Part shown: in pieces, positions 25,201 to 33,603 of the stretch
Numbering within the stretch: the stretch's first letter is position 1
Layout: every line of letters starts with the position of its first letter
Assembly (NCBI GenBank): GCA_964448285.1
Contig: CAYUWG010000025.1
Location: 1 to 49,246, forward strand
From: CAYUWG01 sp964448285
Lineage (GTDB): Bacteria > Bacteroidota > Ignavibacteria > SZUA-365
Length of the DNA: 49,246 nucleotides
Direction: 5' to 3'
Translations under genes and position numbers: made by a program
The notes under the pieces: model-generated
The model's database searches: none
What the model was told of the DNA's origin: nothing
What the model saw: only the letters and a program-made list of their open reading frames with translations

Positions 25201-28200
25201 ACGAAAGTAAAATGGACGGACACGCCGCCGCGATGTGATTCCATTATCGGAAGCTCGAACGCGCGCTTCTCATCGTCGAAGTTCAGCCATTCTTCTTTGA
25301 CAATCTTCCCGTGATGCTCTATCTGATAAAGCACCGACGCATCGTCAAAAGAAGTACCCCAGAGGAATCGCGCGCTTTCACCCGGTTGGCAATTCACTTT
25401 CAACGGAATCATAACCGAAGGAATCGTCCGTGGCATGTCGTTCGACTTCTTGTCAAAAAGCGTGACGAATCGTTTGATCGACACATCCTCGCCATATGGA
25501 TCCTTCGATTTCAGCGTGAGGCGATAGAATCCTTCCCGAAGTCCGGAGAGGAACAGTGAGTCCATCCCTTCTTTACCCGTGCTGAAGTTGTCCGTGCGAA
25601 TTGTCGATTCGACTTCATACTTATCGGGATTGTCTTCTTCGCCATACGCATCGTGTGGGAACGCGTCAATGAACTCTCGATTGGTGAGAGCGAACACGTC
25701 CGACAGTGAAAGGAGTCGCACTCGAAGGACACGTTCCGGCGGGCGAAGTTTTTCGATGAGCATCGTGCCGCGCGCTTCGATGGGCTTGCCGTTGAGGTTC
25801 TTCGTTTCGACGGTGATGCGCTGCCGCTCTTCGCGATCGATCACGTCGGGAACGCTTGCCGTGAGTTGCATCGATGTGTAACCGACGGACACGGCGAGAG
25901 AACCGCTCTGCGTTTCACCATTCACGTCCGTGACGTCAGCCGTGATTTCATAGACGAACACCGGCTGGTCTTTTTTCGCGATGCTCTTATCGGGAATCGC
26001 GAGGAAGCGAATGACGAAGCGGCCTTCCGCATCGGTGGTAGTTGTACCGTGCGTGATCTCTTTTGCATCTGCACTTGGCATCGGTCGCCACCACCACCAC
26101 CAGTACGGGAAAATCGCACGACGATACACGCGATACTGAATTGTCGCTCCATCAATTTGAAATCCCGCAAAAGCTTTCGCGAAGCCCTTCGTGCTGATCG
26201 TGTCGTTGAGTCGATACGCGCCTTCAAGCGGGTCGAACGTGACTTCGAACTTCGGACGCTTGTATTCCTCGACGCGAATTTGGCGTGAGCCGTTTTCATT
26301 CCTGATTGTCATGACTCCGGTGAGCACACCCGACGGCGTCGTGAATGTCCCGTTGAATGAACCGTACTCATTCGTCGTGAAGGACTGCTCTGCGACCTTC
26401 TGATGATTGGCGTCATAGAAGGTGACGGTCGTCCTGCGATTCGGAGCGACTTTGTACTTCACCTGAGCCGGGTCTTCATCGAGCATGATCCCTTTGAAGT
26501 GGATCGTCTGTCCGGGTCGGTAAAGGCTTCGATCCGTGAAGAAGAGCGTGCGATATCGTTGATGCGCCCTTCCTCGCTCGTAGGGGTACAGTTCTTCCTT
26601 CGCCTGATACTCATCCTTCCCATACTTCAATCTTACACCGACCGATTCATGGTACTTGCCCGAGGCTATGCGGAACTGTCCGTGTTTGTCCGTGCGCGTG
26701 TCGCCAACTTCAATGCGGTCATACCGTCGATCAGGGGAATTCCACTTCCGCACCGTAAACTTCACTGAGACTCCTTCAAGACTCGATCCCGTTTCAGCAT
26801 CGCGCACGGTCCCGATGATGCTGCCGTCCTCACGATCCTGATGCTGCAAACTGAGCCGCGTGACTGTGAACATCGCATACGTAATGGCATTTTCCTCAAG
26901 AGAATAATCTTCGCGAACACTTGCAATCACCCAGTATTTCCCGAACGGCAACTCTGCGCCTCTGAGATCGACCGTGTGTTCCTTGAAATCGCTCATCAAA
27001 GGAAGCGAAGAGGACCAGCGCTTGACGGTATTGCGGGAGAGAAGACTGCCGAGCCATTCCTTCTCCGTGTGGTATCCGCGCCAGGAGTATCCATCTTCGT
27101 CTTCATCATCGGTACGAACGATGCGGAAGTACACCCTTTCGATGTTTCGATATTTCACATTCACGAGGAAAGGTTTCTCGGGAGGCGTCGTACGTTCGAC
27201 GGAGAGTTGAACCTGCTTTTCTTTGATTTGCTTCTGAAGATTGACGCAATTCTCCGCTCCAAACGAGTCGGGGTATTTCTCCTTCTTTTCACCTGCAAGC
27301 CTGAACGCGGTGACGTAATCTCCTCTGTCGAAATAGTACATCGCGATCATAAAACCGACGTGCGTTGAAATGGGTGAAGCTGCACTGCGTGACTCCAAGG
27401 CGCGGAGTGCTTGAAAGTATGTCGTGTCTTTTTCGTCGAAGAACGATTTCTCGCGGACGAACGCAAGCCGGTTGAGTTCGAGATCGACAAGCGGTTCCAT
27501 TTCACGGTCCGTGAGATGGAACCGAGTGAGTTCCTGGTACAGGCGAATAGCGATGAACAGATGATCATGCTCGTCCGGTGCCATGAAAGATGACTCGGCA
27601 AATACTTTCGCAGGTGCGAAGAACGATGCATCGGTGAGTTCGAATTCTCTCTGGGGTTTGGGAAGGTCCGTCTCGTCATTGCGAAAAAAATCCAACGCGC
27701 GTTGTGCAAGCACATCGTAAAGAGTCGGCCGAAACTGGTCGGACTCCCCGCTGCGATGAAGGACGTATGCATATTCCGATGCTTTTATCTTTTGCAATGC
27801 ATCAGCGGGTTCAATGGATTGGAGATAGAGAATCCTCGTCGTGTCGAAAAACTTCCGGGCATCCCACGTGCGGAAATCATCTTCCGGGCCTTCGCCTGTT
27901 TGCGTGCGGTTTCCGATACGCCACCGATTCGCCTGGTAATGCGACCAGTAAAGCGATGCTAACATCGATTGGAGAACAGCTTTCACCGGCTGCGTCGAGG
28001 AAGCGATCTCCCGTTCGAGATCGCGGATGAGAATGAGTTCACCATCGTCGTTGGTTTCCGCTCGCAGCGCAACACGATAAGCGATGGCTTTGATGAGATG
28101 TGTTTGGTTGTTCTCCCTGCTGGCACGCGAGTAAATCTGTTCGACGAGTTCGAGTGCAGTTTTAGGCCGCGCGTCGTTCATCGCCTCATCGACTTTCTTC

Positions 28201-28337
28201 CACATCTCGGAATAGAAATCCTGTGATGCCATCGTCGAATAGTCAGGGAGTGGTTGAAGAAGCGGGAAATTGGCGGAGAGCAAGAGCGTCGCCATGGCGG
28301 TGACGAACAGGACGGCTGACTGAAGGGGAAAACGCAC
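22284..28337 (-). CDS. Alpha-2-macroglobulin family protein (MG2/A2M, thioester-containing)
   Basis: A 2017-residue secreted bacterial alpha-2-macroglobulin, a protease trap of the cell envelope. The N-terminal signal (QSAVLFVTAMATLLLSA) is followed by a helical N-domain, macroglobulin domains with the MG2 region (YRTLFFTDRSLYRPGQTIHFKG: the RSLYRPGQ signature), the A2M core (LTRWRMLTFTHTPDLKVG), and the thiol-ester domain. The motif PHECSEQ near residue 1476 fits the CxEQ thioester consensus, so the Cys-Gln bond is probably made. A low-complexity acidic/Ala stretch lies mid-protein (about 1185-1240). GTG at 28337 is supported by a GGAG site 7 bases ahead. It is divergent from the aromatic cluster; no penicillin-binding protein 1C gene is adjacent. 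Confidence 0.92.
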   Translation of the reverse strand: MRFPLQSAVLFVTAMATLLLSANFPLLQPLPDYSTMASQDFYSEMWKKVDEAMNDARPKTALELVEQIYSRASRENNQTHLIKAIAYRVALRAETNDDGELILIRDLEREIASSTQPVKAVLQSMLASLYWSHYQANRWRIGNRTQTGEGPEDDFRTWDARKFFDTTRILYLQSIEPADALQKIKASEYAYVLHRSGESDQFRPTLYDVLAQRALDFFRNDETDLPKPQREFELTDASFFAPAKVFAESSFMAPDEHDHLFIAIRLYQELTRFHLTDREMEPLVDLELNRLAFVREKSFFDEKDTTYFQALRALESRSAASPISTHVGFMIAMYYFDRGDYVTAFRLAGEKKEKYPDSFGAENCVNLQKQIKEKQVQLSVERTTPPEKPFLVNVKYRNIERVYFRIVRTDDEDEDGYSWRGYHTEKEWLGSLLSRNTVKRWSSSLPLMSDFKEHTVDLRGAELPFGKYWVIASVREDYSLEENAITYAMFTVTRLSLQHQDREDGSIIGTVRDAETGSSLEGVSVKFTVRKWNSPDRRYDRIEVGDTRTDKHGQFRIASGKYHESVGVRLKYGKDEYQAKEELYPYERGRAHQRYRTLFFTDRSLYRPGQTIHFKGIMLDEDPAQVKYKVAPNRRTTVTFYDANHQKVAEQSFTTNEYGSFNGTFTTPSGVLTGVMTIRNENGSRQIRVEEYKRPKFEVTFDPLEGAYRLNDTISTKGFAKAFAGFQIDGATIQYRVYRRAIFPYWWWWWRPMPSADAKEITHGTTTTDAEGRFVIRFLAIPDKSIAKKDQPVFVYEITADVTDVNGETQSGSLAVSVGYTSMQLTASVPDVIDREERQRITVETKNLNGKPIEARGTMLIEKLRPPERVLRVRLLSLSDVFALTNREFIDAFPHDAYGEEDNPDKYEVESTIRTDNFSTGKEGMDSLFLSGLREGFYRLTLKSKDPYGEDVSIKRFVTLFDKKSNDMPRTIPSVMIPLKVNCQPGESARFLWGTSFDDASVLYQIEHHGKIVKEEWLNFDDEKRAFELPIMESHRGGVSVHFTFVKGYRLYTESQHIAVPWTNKELHVETATFRDKLTPGQEEQWRLTVKGTNADRVAAEMVATLYDASLDALYVNPWQMFSWPWFGAQRYTHDHTFAEVHARSYIEGLNPSVSFHYPSYDQLNMFILPFGYYYGYGRRQMMYKSAEGGVAEETMMSLAAPAAAGLMRDEKNEADDMGEAKKVKNGAPEETTASKTEEGQPATRKNFNETAFFFPQLRTNDNGDVVITFTIPEALTRWRMLTFTHTPDLKVGSLEKTTVTQKELMVIPNVPRFLREGDEIVFPIKISNLSENDLSGMATLHIFDALSMQPLDAEYKLANADQQFSVKQKLSTSIGWKITVPEGAGAIVYRVTAKAGSFSDGEEAPLPVLPNRMLVTETLPLNVRGNQTRTYTFDKLIDAGSSSTLRHHKLTLEMTSNPAWYAVQALPYMMEFPHECSEQVWNRYYANSIASHVANSNPKIRRVFEQWKGTDALLSNLEKNQELKSVLLQETPWVLQGKNETERKKRVALLFDLNTMADNLGNAMRKLEKAQGGNGGWPWFPGMPESRYITQYIVAGFGHLRELGINVSEQRQQAMIQRAIQYMDHEMNEDYQQLKRSRDFDPKKKYINYIEIQYLYARSYFLNHKIGDDHMEAVDFWLAQARRYWTEWSLMAQGMIALGLHRFEDKSTPKKIIVSLRERSLASDELGMYWKQLAGWFWWSAPIETQALLIEAFDVIEKDAHAVEEMKIWLLKQKQVQDWKTTVATAEACYALLRRGSNWLASDKLVEVVLGTLKVDPRTMEKTPEAGTGYYSVAWNRGEIKPDMGKATVTKRDSGIAWGALYWQYYEQLDKITPASTPLKIDKRLFRQVNTEKGTILEPITETNPLRVGDVLKVRIEIRVDRDMEYIHLKDMRGAGLEPTNQLSLCRWQGGLWYYEAPKDASVNFFIYWLPKGVHVFEYGLRVAHQGSFANGITTIQSMYAPEFAAHTAGVRVVVR

Positions 28338-28504
28338 AGGAATACTCCATTGATATTTGATGACCTTGTTGCGAGCTCATAGCTCAATGTAGGCAGTGTA
28401 CCCGATGAATGGGAATGGGTTCCTCTCACGTCCATGAGTCATTGATTTCTGTCGTTAAGCCGATCACGTCCCGCTCCTGATTTTTTTTTCGTTCACCTCT
28501 TGAT

Positions 28505-28543
28505 AAATAGTTCACGTGTTAGTAGTTTCCATGTGAACTATTT
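28505..28543. promoter_or_regulatory. Perfect 11-bp inverted repeat, candidate MarR operator
   Basis: AAATAGTTCAC at 28505-28515 and its exact complement GTGAACTATTT at 28533-28543 flank a 17-bp spacer. A further TTCAC half-site occurs at 28547-28551. It lies 46 bp upstream of the MarR start codon, ahead of the whole bcr operon, where an autoregulatory MarR protein would bind. A TTGATA at 28500-28505 could serve as a -35 element overlapped by the left arm; this is only a suggestion. Confidence 0.7.
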
Positions 28544-28589
28544 TGGTTCACATACCCATGACACACATTATCACTCATCGACTCTCACT

Positions 28590-29039
28590 ATGATCTCCAT
28601 CGAAGACACCATCGGCTTCAGGGTCGTGCGCACGGCAAGAGGAATGAAGAAGGCCCTCGAGTCGCGCTTGTTGTCGGAGGTTGGAGTGACCGCGGCTCAA
28701 CACCTCGTGCTCAGCACGTTGGCGCTTGAGGATGGACTTCCCCTCTCCGAAATCGGCAAGCGCGTCTTTCTCGACAAACCTGCTATCACGGGCTTAGCTG
28801 ATCGTTTGGAGAAAGATGGCTTCGTCACACGCAAGCGTCATAACACAGATCGCCGCGTGATTCACCTTTTTCTTACGGCGAAAGGAAGGAGCATTCTCTC
28901 TCGCATCAACAGCATCGTCGAGGAAGTGGACTCTTCGTTTCTCGGACTTCTTTTATCGAGCGAGGTTAACCAGTTCCGCGAAATCCTTGACCGCATTTGG
29001 AATCAATCCCTATCGGAAAACGGCAATGACATTTCCTAA
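28590..29039 (+). CDS. MarR-family transcriptional regulator of the aromatic cluster
   Basis: A 149-residue winged-helix repressor. Visible parts are the dimer helix (IGFRVVRTARGMKKALES), the HTH (TAAQHLVLSTLALEDGLPLSEIGKRVF), the recognition helix DKPAITGLADRLEKDGFVTR, and the wing KRHNTDRRVIHLFLTAKG. MarR proteins often respond to phenolic or aryl-CoA ligands, and MarR-type regulators such as BadR control benzoyl-CoA genes in other bacteria, so a ligand such as benzoyl-CoA is a fair inference. The ATG at 28590 is chosen because the upstream extension (30 residues) covers the inverted repeat and lacks family similarity. Its end overlaps bcrC by 14 bp, so it is the first gene of the operon. 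Confidence 0.88.
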   Translation: MISIEDTIGFRVVRTARGMKKALESRLLSEVGVTAAQHLVLSTLALEDGLPLSEIGKRVFLDKPAITGLADRLEKDGFVTRKRHNTDRRVIHLFLTAKGRSILSRINSIVEEVDSSFLGLLLSSEVNQFREILDRIWNQSLSENGNDIS

Positions 29040-30195
29040 TTACTCCGAACTCATCAACCACGTGCAGAGTCTTTTCGAAGACCTTTCCTACTCTGCTGCC
29101 ACGAAATGGAAAGCCGAAGACGAATCGAGACGCATCATCGGTTTCATGCCGATGTACATTCCGCGCGAAGTCGTCCACGCAGCCGGTATGCTTCCCGTCG
29201 GTCTTTTCGGAGCCGGGGATCGAATCCCGGTAGTGAAAGGCGATGCATTTTTCCAATCGTACATCTGCCACATCCCGCGCACTGTCATCGAACAGGCTCT
29301 CGGCGGATACATGGATGCCTTCGATGGCTTCTTATTCCCGGCCATCTGCGACGTCATCCGCAACATGTCGGGGATATTCAGGATCAAGTTTCCTCAAAAA
29401 CTCGTGCGCTATCTCGACTTCCCGCAAAACTTCCACTTCGCAGTTGGCGGAAAATTCTACCGGCTCGAACTGGAGAAGCTCATCGCCGACCTTCGGGAGT
29501 TGAACGGAACCGTAATCACTCCGGAAAAACTCAACCACTCGATCGCGCTTTATAATAGAAACCGCGATCTCCTGAACGAACTCTCCGCAGTGCGCACGAA
29601 CGAACCACACAAGATCTTTACATGGGAATACTACCTCATCGTTCGCGCAGGCACCGTCCTTCCCGTTGAGGAGCATAACCTTCTTCTCGAACAGACGCTT
29701 GCTTTCATCCGGCAACTCGATCGTGAACCGGAGGATAAGATTCGCGTCGTCGTGTCGGGTGCATTTTGCGAACAGCCACCGATCGGCCTTATCAAGACAA
29801 TCGAAATCGCAGGTTGCTATATCGTCGAAGATGATTTCCAACTCGGTTCGTTTTGGTTGCAGAGAAACATCCCGGATGATACATCCGACCCGGTCAAAGA
29901 ACTCGTCAAAGCCTATGTCGAAAGCAGTACGCATTCATCCGCCGTCTTTGAAAACGGTACGCCCAAAGGTGACCTCCTCGCAAAACAAGTGCGCGAACGG
30001 AATGCCGACGGCGTCATCTTCTGCGCGCCAAGTTTTTGCGACCCTGCACTCTTGGACAGACCCATGCTTGAGATCGCCATGGATAAGCATCACATCAAGC
30101 ACTTCAATTTTCAGTATCACGAAAACCTCGGCCAGTTTCACGTCATCAAGGAACAGGCCGGGACATTTGCCGACATGATTAAACTGTGGGAATGA
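29026..30195 (+). CDS. bcrC: Benzoyl-CoA reductase subunit C (BcrC/BadD type)
   Basis: A 389-residue subunit of class I benzoyl-CoA reductase, the ATP-dependent enzyme that reduces the aromatic ring of benzoyl-CoA to cyclohexa-1,5-diene-1-carboxyl-CoA. It belongs to the HgdB/BcrB-BcrC family of Fe-S proteins; the length matches Thauera BcrC (about 386). Features seen are GFMPMYIPREVVHAAGMLPVG at the N-terminus, candidate cluster cysteines in SYICHIPR, PAICDVIRN, GAFCEQPP and FCAPSFCDP, and the C-terminal HFNFQYHENLGQF. The ATG at 29026 is chosen because it gives the family N-terminus; an upstream in-frame start lies inside the MarR gene. It overlaps bcrB by 4 bp. With BcrB it forms the substrate-reducing half. 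Confidence 0.92.
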   Translation: MTFPNYSELINHVQSLFEDLSYSAATKWKAEDESRRIIGFMPMYIPREVVHAAGMLPVGLFGAGDRIPVVKGDAFFQSYICHIPRTVIEQALGGYMDAFDGFLFPAICDVIRNMSGIFRIKFPQKLVRYLDFPQNFHFAVGGKFYRLELEKLIADLRELNGTVITPEKLNHSIALYNRNRDLLNELSAVRTNEPHKIFTWEYYLIVRAGTVLPVEEHNLLLEQTLAFIRQLDREPEDKIRVVVSGAFCEQPPIGLIKTIEIAGCYIVEDDFQLGSFWLQRNIPDDTSDPVKELVKAYVESSTHSSAVFENGTPKGDLLAKQVRERNADGVIFCAPSFCDPALLDRPMLEIAMDKHHIKHFNFQYHENLGQFHVIKEQAGTFADMIKLWE

Positions 30196-31487
30196 CCATG
30201 GACGTACAAAAAGAAAACAGCATGGTACGACAAAAGAAGATGCTCGCTGAGCACTTCATGGAACTCTCCCAGGTGCGAGAGACAGGAAAGAAAATCGCAT
30301 ACACCTTCGTACCCGGAAATCTGACGGAACTCGTGCGCGTGTTCGACATGCTTCCGGTATATCCGGAAATCAACGCGCTGCAATCCGGCATGCGCATGAA
30401 GTCCCGCGAGTACATCCATGAAGCGGAGGAGATGGGTTTCTCCGAGGATGTTTGCTCGTACGTCAAATGCGACGTCGGCATGATGCTGCAAGGGAACGAA
30501 GGACCGACGGGGCAACAGCTTCCGCCGCCGGACATTCTCTTACTCAGCTACACGGGCTGCTTCGTGTTCATGAAATGGTTCGAGACGCTCAAGCATCTCT
30601 ATCCGAACGCTGAGATCGCGATGCTCCACATTCCGTATCAGGAGTCCGGGAAGATCGAACCGGCGATGGTCGAGTACATCAAAGACCAACTCATCAATGA
30701 AGTCATTCCGAAGTTCGAGAAAGTCTCAGGGAAGAAATTCAACGAAGACGAACTGAGCGAGAAACTCGCGCTTTCCGCACAGGCAGAAGACTTGCTGATA
30801 CAGGTGTTCGAATCTGCACGGCATAAACCGTCGCCGATCGACGCCTATTTCGGAGGCGTTTACTACATCGGCCCGATCTTTACCGCTTTCCGAGGAATGG
30901 AGGACTGTGTCGAATACTACCGGGAGCTCCTCTCCGAAGTCGAATATCGCGTTGCAAACAAACTCGGCCCCATTACGCCCGAAGGCCAGTTGCAGGATGA
31001 AAAATTCCGGCTTGTCGTGGAAGGCCCACCGAACTGGACGCACTTCCGGAATTTCTGGAAACTCTTCTACGACCTCGGCGCTGTCTTCGTCGGTTCGACC
31101 TACACGCGCGTCGGCGGAGTATATGATGATGGATTCAGACACTCATCACGCAACCCCCTCGGAAGCCTCGCGGAATATTGCCTCGGCTGCTACACGAACA
31201 GAAATCTCCCGCAACGCATCGACCTCATCGAAAGCTTCATCACGAAGTACCATGCCGACGGCTTCCTCGTGAACTCCATCAAGAGCTGCAACTCCTTCTC
31301 CGCCGGGCAACTCGTCATGATGCGCGAACTCGAGGAGAAGCTGCAGATACCGGTCGGCTTCATCGAGACCGACCTCGTCGATCCACAGTACTATTCCTAT
31401 TCCAACATCAAGAACCGGCTCGACTCGTTCTTCCAAATGCTCGACCAACGACGCATGTATCACAAACGCATGGAGAAAGTCGCATGA
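30192..31487 (+). CDS. bcrB: Benzoyl-CoA reductase subunit B (BcrB/BadE type)
   Basis: A 431-residue HgdB/BcrB-family subunit that pairs with BcrC to hold the Fe-S clusters and bind benzoyl-CoA; Thauera BcrB has about 435 residues. Seen in the sequence: DVCSYVKCDVGMML with closely spaced cysteines, DILLLSYTGCFVFMKWFETL, EGPPNWTHFRNFWKLFYD, the segment GSTYTRVGG, AEYCLGCYTN, and SIKSCNSFSAGQ, all reading as BcrB-type. The start ATG at 30192 overlaps the bcrC stop (ATGA); a GTG at 30186 is less likely. Its end overlaps bcrA by 4 bp. The coupled C-B-A-D order is the same as in Thauera aromatica. Confidence 0.93.
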   Translation: MTMDVQKENSMVRQKKMLAEHFMELSQVRETGKKIAYTFVPGNLTELVRVFDMLPVYPEINALQSGMRMKSREYIHEAEEMGFSEDVCSYVKCDVGMMLQGNEGPTGQQLPPPDILLLSYTGCFVFMKWFETLKHLYPNAEIAMLHIPYQESGKIEPAMVEYIKDQLINEVIPKFEKVSGKKFNEDELSEKLALSAQAEDLLIQVFESARHKPSPIDAYFGGVYYIGPIFTAFRGMEDCVEYYRELLSEVEYRVANKLGPITPEGQLQDEKFRLVVEGPPNWTHFRNFWKLFYDLGAVFVGSTYTRVGGVYDDGFRHSSRNPLGSLAEYCLGCYTNRNLPQRIDLIESFITKYHADGFLVNSIKSCNSFSAGQLVMMRELEEKLQIPVGFIETDLVDPQYYSYSNIKNRLDSFFQMLDQRRMYHKRMEKVA

Positions 31488-32773
31488 ACGTCTATCTCGG
31501 AATCGATCTCGGATCGACAACGTCCAAAGCCGTCCTGATCGATGAGCAACAGCAGATCGTCGGGCGAGGCATTACGAACACGCGCGCCAATTACACCGTC
31601 GCAGCGGAAATCGCGCGCATGGAGGCGGAGTTCAATTCGCGCTTCACGCTGTTGCACCGCGCTGTTCTCAACGAGAACGCGAACGGCACCGATTGGAAAA
31701 CTTTCTTCGCACTGCTGCAAGGCCGTTTCCAGTATTTGCAGTTTGAGAGACGCTTCAATGAATTGACGCGACACATGACGGCGAACGTAGCGTCAGTTGC
31801 ACGCAATGGGAATGACGAATATCTGCGCAGCAGGCTTCAGGTCATCTTTCCATTGATTCAGGAAAAAATCAAGAAGCGTTTTTTCAGCGGCGAAGTGAGC
31901 AGCACCTCCGAATTTTTCCGCGACCTCTTCAACGGCGAGTATCTCGCAGCAGTGCAACAGGAACAACCGGAACACTTCGACCCGCTCGTCTCGCTGTTCG
32001 ACCGCTCTATCACACCGGTCGAAAATCAAACGATTCCGATGGCGTTTACCGAGCTGACGAACGAAGCGTTGGAGTTGCTTTCCACTGAACATGTAAAAGC
32101 GGCTTCCATCATTCGAACGCATCTGGAAAGAATCACTGCACTCAGTCTCGAACCTGCGGATTTCATCGGTACGGGGTATGGCCGACAGCTCTTGCCGTTC
32201 GACCAGAAACATATTCGCTCTGAAATTCTCTGTCATGCTATGGGCGCCCACGCGTGCTTCCCGAAAACACGAACCGTACTGGACATCGGCGGCCAGGACA
32301 CGAAGGCCATTCAGGTTGACGACCTGGGTTTGGTCACGAGTTTTCAGATGAACGACCGGTGCGCGGCAGGATGCGGCCGCTATCTCGGTTATATCGCTGA
32401 CGAAATGAACGCAAGTGTCAGCGACCTCGGCCCGATCGCGATGAAGGCGAATTACGAAGCGAATATCTGCAGCACGTGTACGGTCTTCGCAGGCGCTGAA
32501 CTCCGCGAGTACTTGAACCTCGGCGAGAAGAAGGAGAACATCCTCGCGGGATTGCATCTCGCGATCGTCCAGCGTGCGTTCGCGCTGCTCGCACGCTCCG
32601 GAGGCGTTCGCGATGAACTCACGTTCACCGGCGGCGTTGCGCGCAACCCCGCCATCGTGAAGTATGTCCGAAAACTCGTCATCGATAACTATGGCGAGGT
32701 GACCATCAACATCCACACGGATTCCATCTTCATGGGTGCGCTTGGTGCGGCCCTTTACAGTCTGATGAGGTAA
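31484..32773 (+). CDS. bcrA: Benzoyl-CoA reductase subunit A (ATP-hydrolysing electron activator, BcrA/BadF type)
   Basis: A 429-residue ASKHA-fold ATPase that, with BcrD, uses ATP hydrolysis to drive low-potential electrons into BcrBC. It opens with the phosphate-binding loop LGIDLGSTTSKAVLID. Ligands of the bridging 4Fe-4S cluster are in NDRCAAGCGRYLGY and NICSTCTVFAGAE, and DIGGQDTKAIQ is the second nucleotide motif. The insertion of about 140 residues between the first motif and GTGYGRQLLPF marks the longer Thauera/Rhodopseudomonas-type A subunit, as opposed to the short Azoarcus BzdP type. The frame extends upstream to 31178 but that part lies inside bcrB. It is two bases from bcrD. Confidence 0.94.
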   Translation: MNVYLGIDLGSTTSKAVLIDEQQQIVGRGITNTRANYTVAAEIARMEAEFNSRFTLLHRAVLNENANGTDWKTFFALLQGRFQYLQFERRFNELTRHMTANVASVARNGNDEYLRSRLQVIFPLIQEKIKKRFFSGEVSSTSEFFRDLFNGEYLAAVQQEQPEHFDPLVSLFDRSITPVENQTIPMAFTELTNEALELLSTEHVKAASIIRTHLERITALSLEPADFIGTGYGRQLLPFDQKHIRSEILCHAMGAHACFPKTRTVLDIGGQDTKAIQVDDLGLVTSFQMNDRCAAGCGRYLGYIADEMNASVSDLGPIAMKANYEANICSTCTVFAGAELREYLNLGEKKENILAGLHLAIVQRAFALLARSGGVRDELTFTGGVARNPAIVKYVRKLVIDNYGEVTINIHTDSIFMGALGAALYSLMR

Positions 32774-32775
32774 AT

Positions 32776-33603
32776 ATGGATTATACACTCGGCATCGACG
32801 TTGGAAGCAGTTACATCAAAATGGCGCTCCTCGATTATGGAGATACGCCGTGCGTCGTGGACGCTGCTTCCGAAAAAATTCGCAAGCGCAATCCAACGAC
32901 GCTCATCGAAACGATGATGGATGAATTGCTCTCCCGGCATAACCTCACGTATGAAGACATGCTCTACGTCGCTTCGACCGGTGAGGGCGAACTCGTCCGT
33001 CGGAAGCGAGGGCATTTCTACAGCATGACCACACACGCGCGCGGCGCTTACCATTTCAATCCTGAAATCAGAACCGTCGTGGATCTTGGAGCACTGTACT
33101 GCCGCGTTATCACACTCGATCAGGGTGCGCGAGTCCACAACTATGCGATGACGGGCCAGTGCGCCTCCGGCTCCGGCCAGTTTCTCGAAAACATCACGCG
33201 CTATCTTGGCGTCACGCTGGATGAAGTCGGGCCGCTCTCGAAAAACTCTAAAGATCCTGCAACGCTCAGCGGCATCTGCGCGGTGCTCGCCGAAACGGAC
33301 GTCATCAATATGGTTGCGCAAGGCATACCGACTTCGGATATCATCAAAGGCATTCACATCTCTATTGCAAACCGCATCGTCAAGCTGCTCAGCAAGCTGA
33401 AAGTCGAATCACCGGTCGGCTTGACCGGTGGCATGGCCTTGAACGTCGGTCTCGTCGAGGCGCTCGATGAAATCCAGAGTCAAAAGAATATGAAACTCAA
33501 ACTCATTGCCGTTCAACACGCGATGGAAGCGGGCGCCATCGGTGCAGCGATATGGGGTGGCTACCGACACTATAAGCTCCTGGAGCGAAAGGAGTATGCG
33601 TGA
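32776..33603 (+). CDS. bcrD: Benzoyl-CoA reductase subunit D (ATPase partner, BcrD/BadG type)
   Basis: A 275-residue ASKHA-fold subunit that pairs with BcrA. LGIDVGSSYIKMALLD is the first nucleotide motif. TGQCASGSGQFLENITRYLG is the family's hallmark, with the cluster Cys, and SGICAVLAETDVI carries the second Cys. GLTGGMALNVGLVEAL is the adenosine motif. Length equals the known BcrD/BadG (about 280). Its end overlaps the following AMP-ligase gene by 8 bp. With the three preceding genes it completes a four-subunit class I reductase. Confidence 0.94.
   Translation: MDYTLGIDVGSSYIKMALLDYGDTPCVVDAASEKIRKRNPTTLIETMMDELLSRHNLTYEDMLYVASTGEGELVRRKRGHFYSMTTHARGAYHFNPEIRTVVDLGALYCRVITLDQGARVHNYAMTGQCASGSGQFLENITRYLGVTLDEVGPLSKNSKDPATLSGICAVLAETDVINMVAQGIPTSDIIKGIHISIANRIVKLLSKLKVESPVGLTGGMALNVGLVEALDEIQSQKNMKLKLIAVQHAMEAGAIGAAIWGGYRHYKLLERKEYA

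Noticed and set aside
31178..31483. Upstream extension of the bcrA frame
   Set aside because: It lies within bcrB, while an ATG at 31484 overlaps the bcrB stop and gives the exact BcrA N-terminus.
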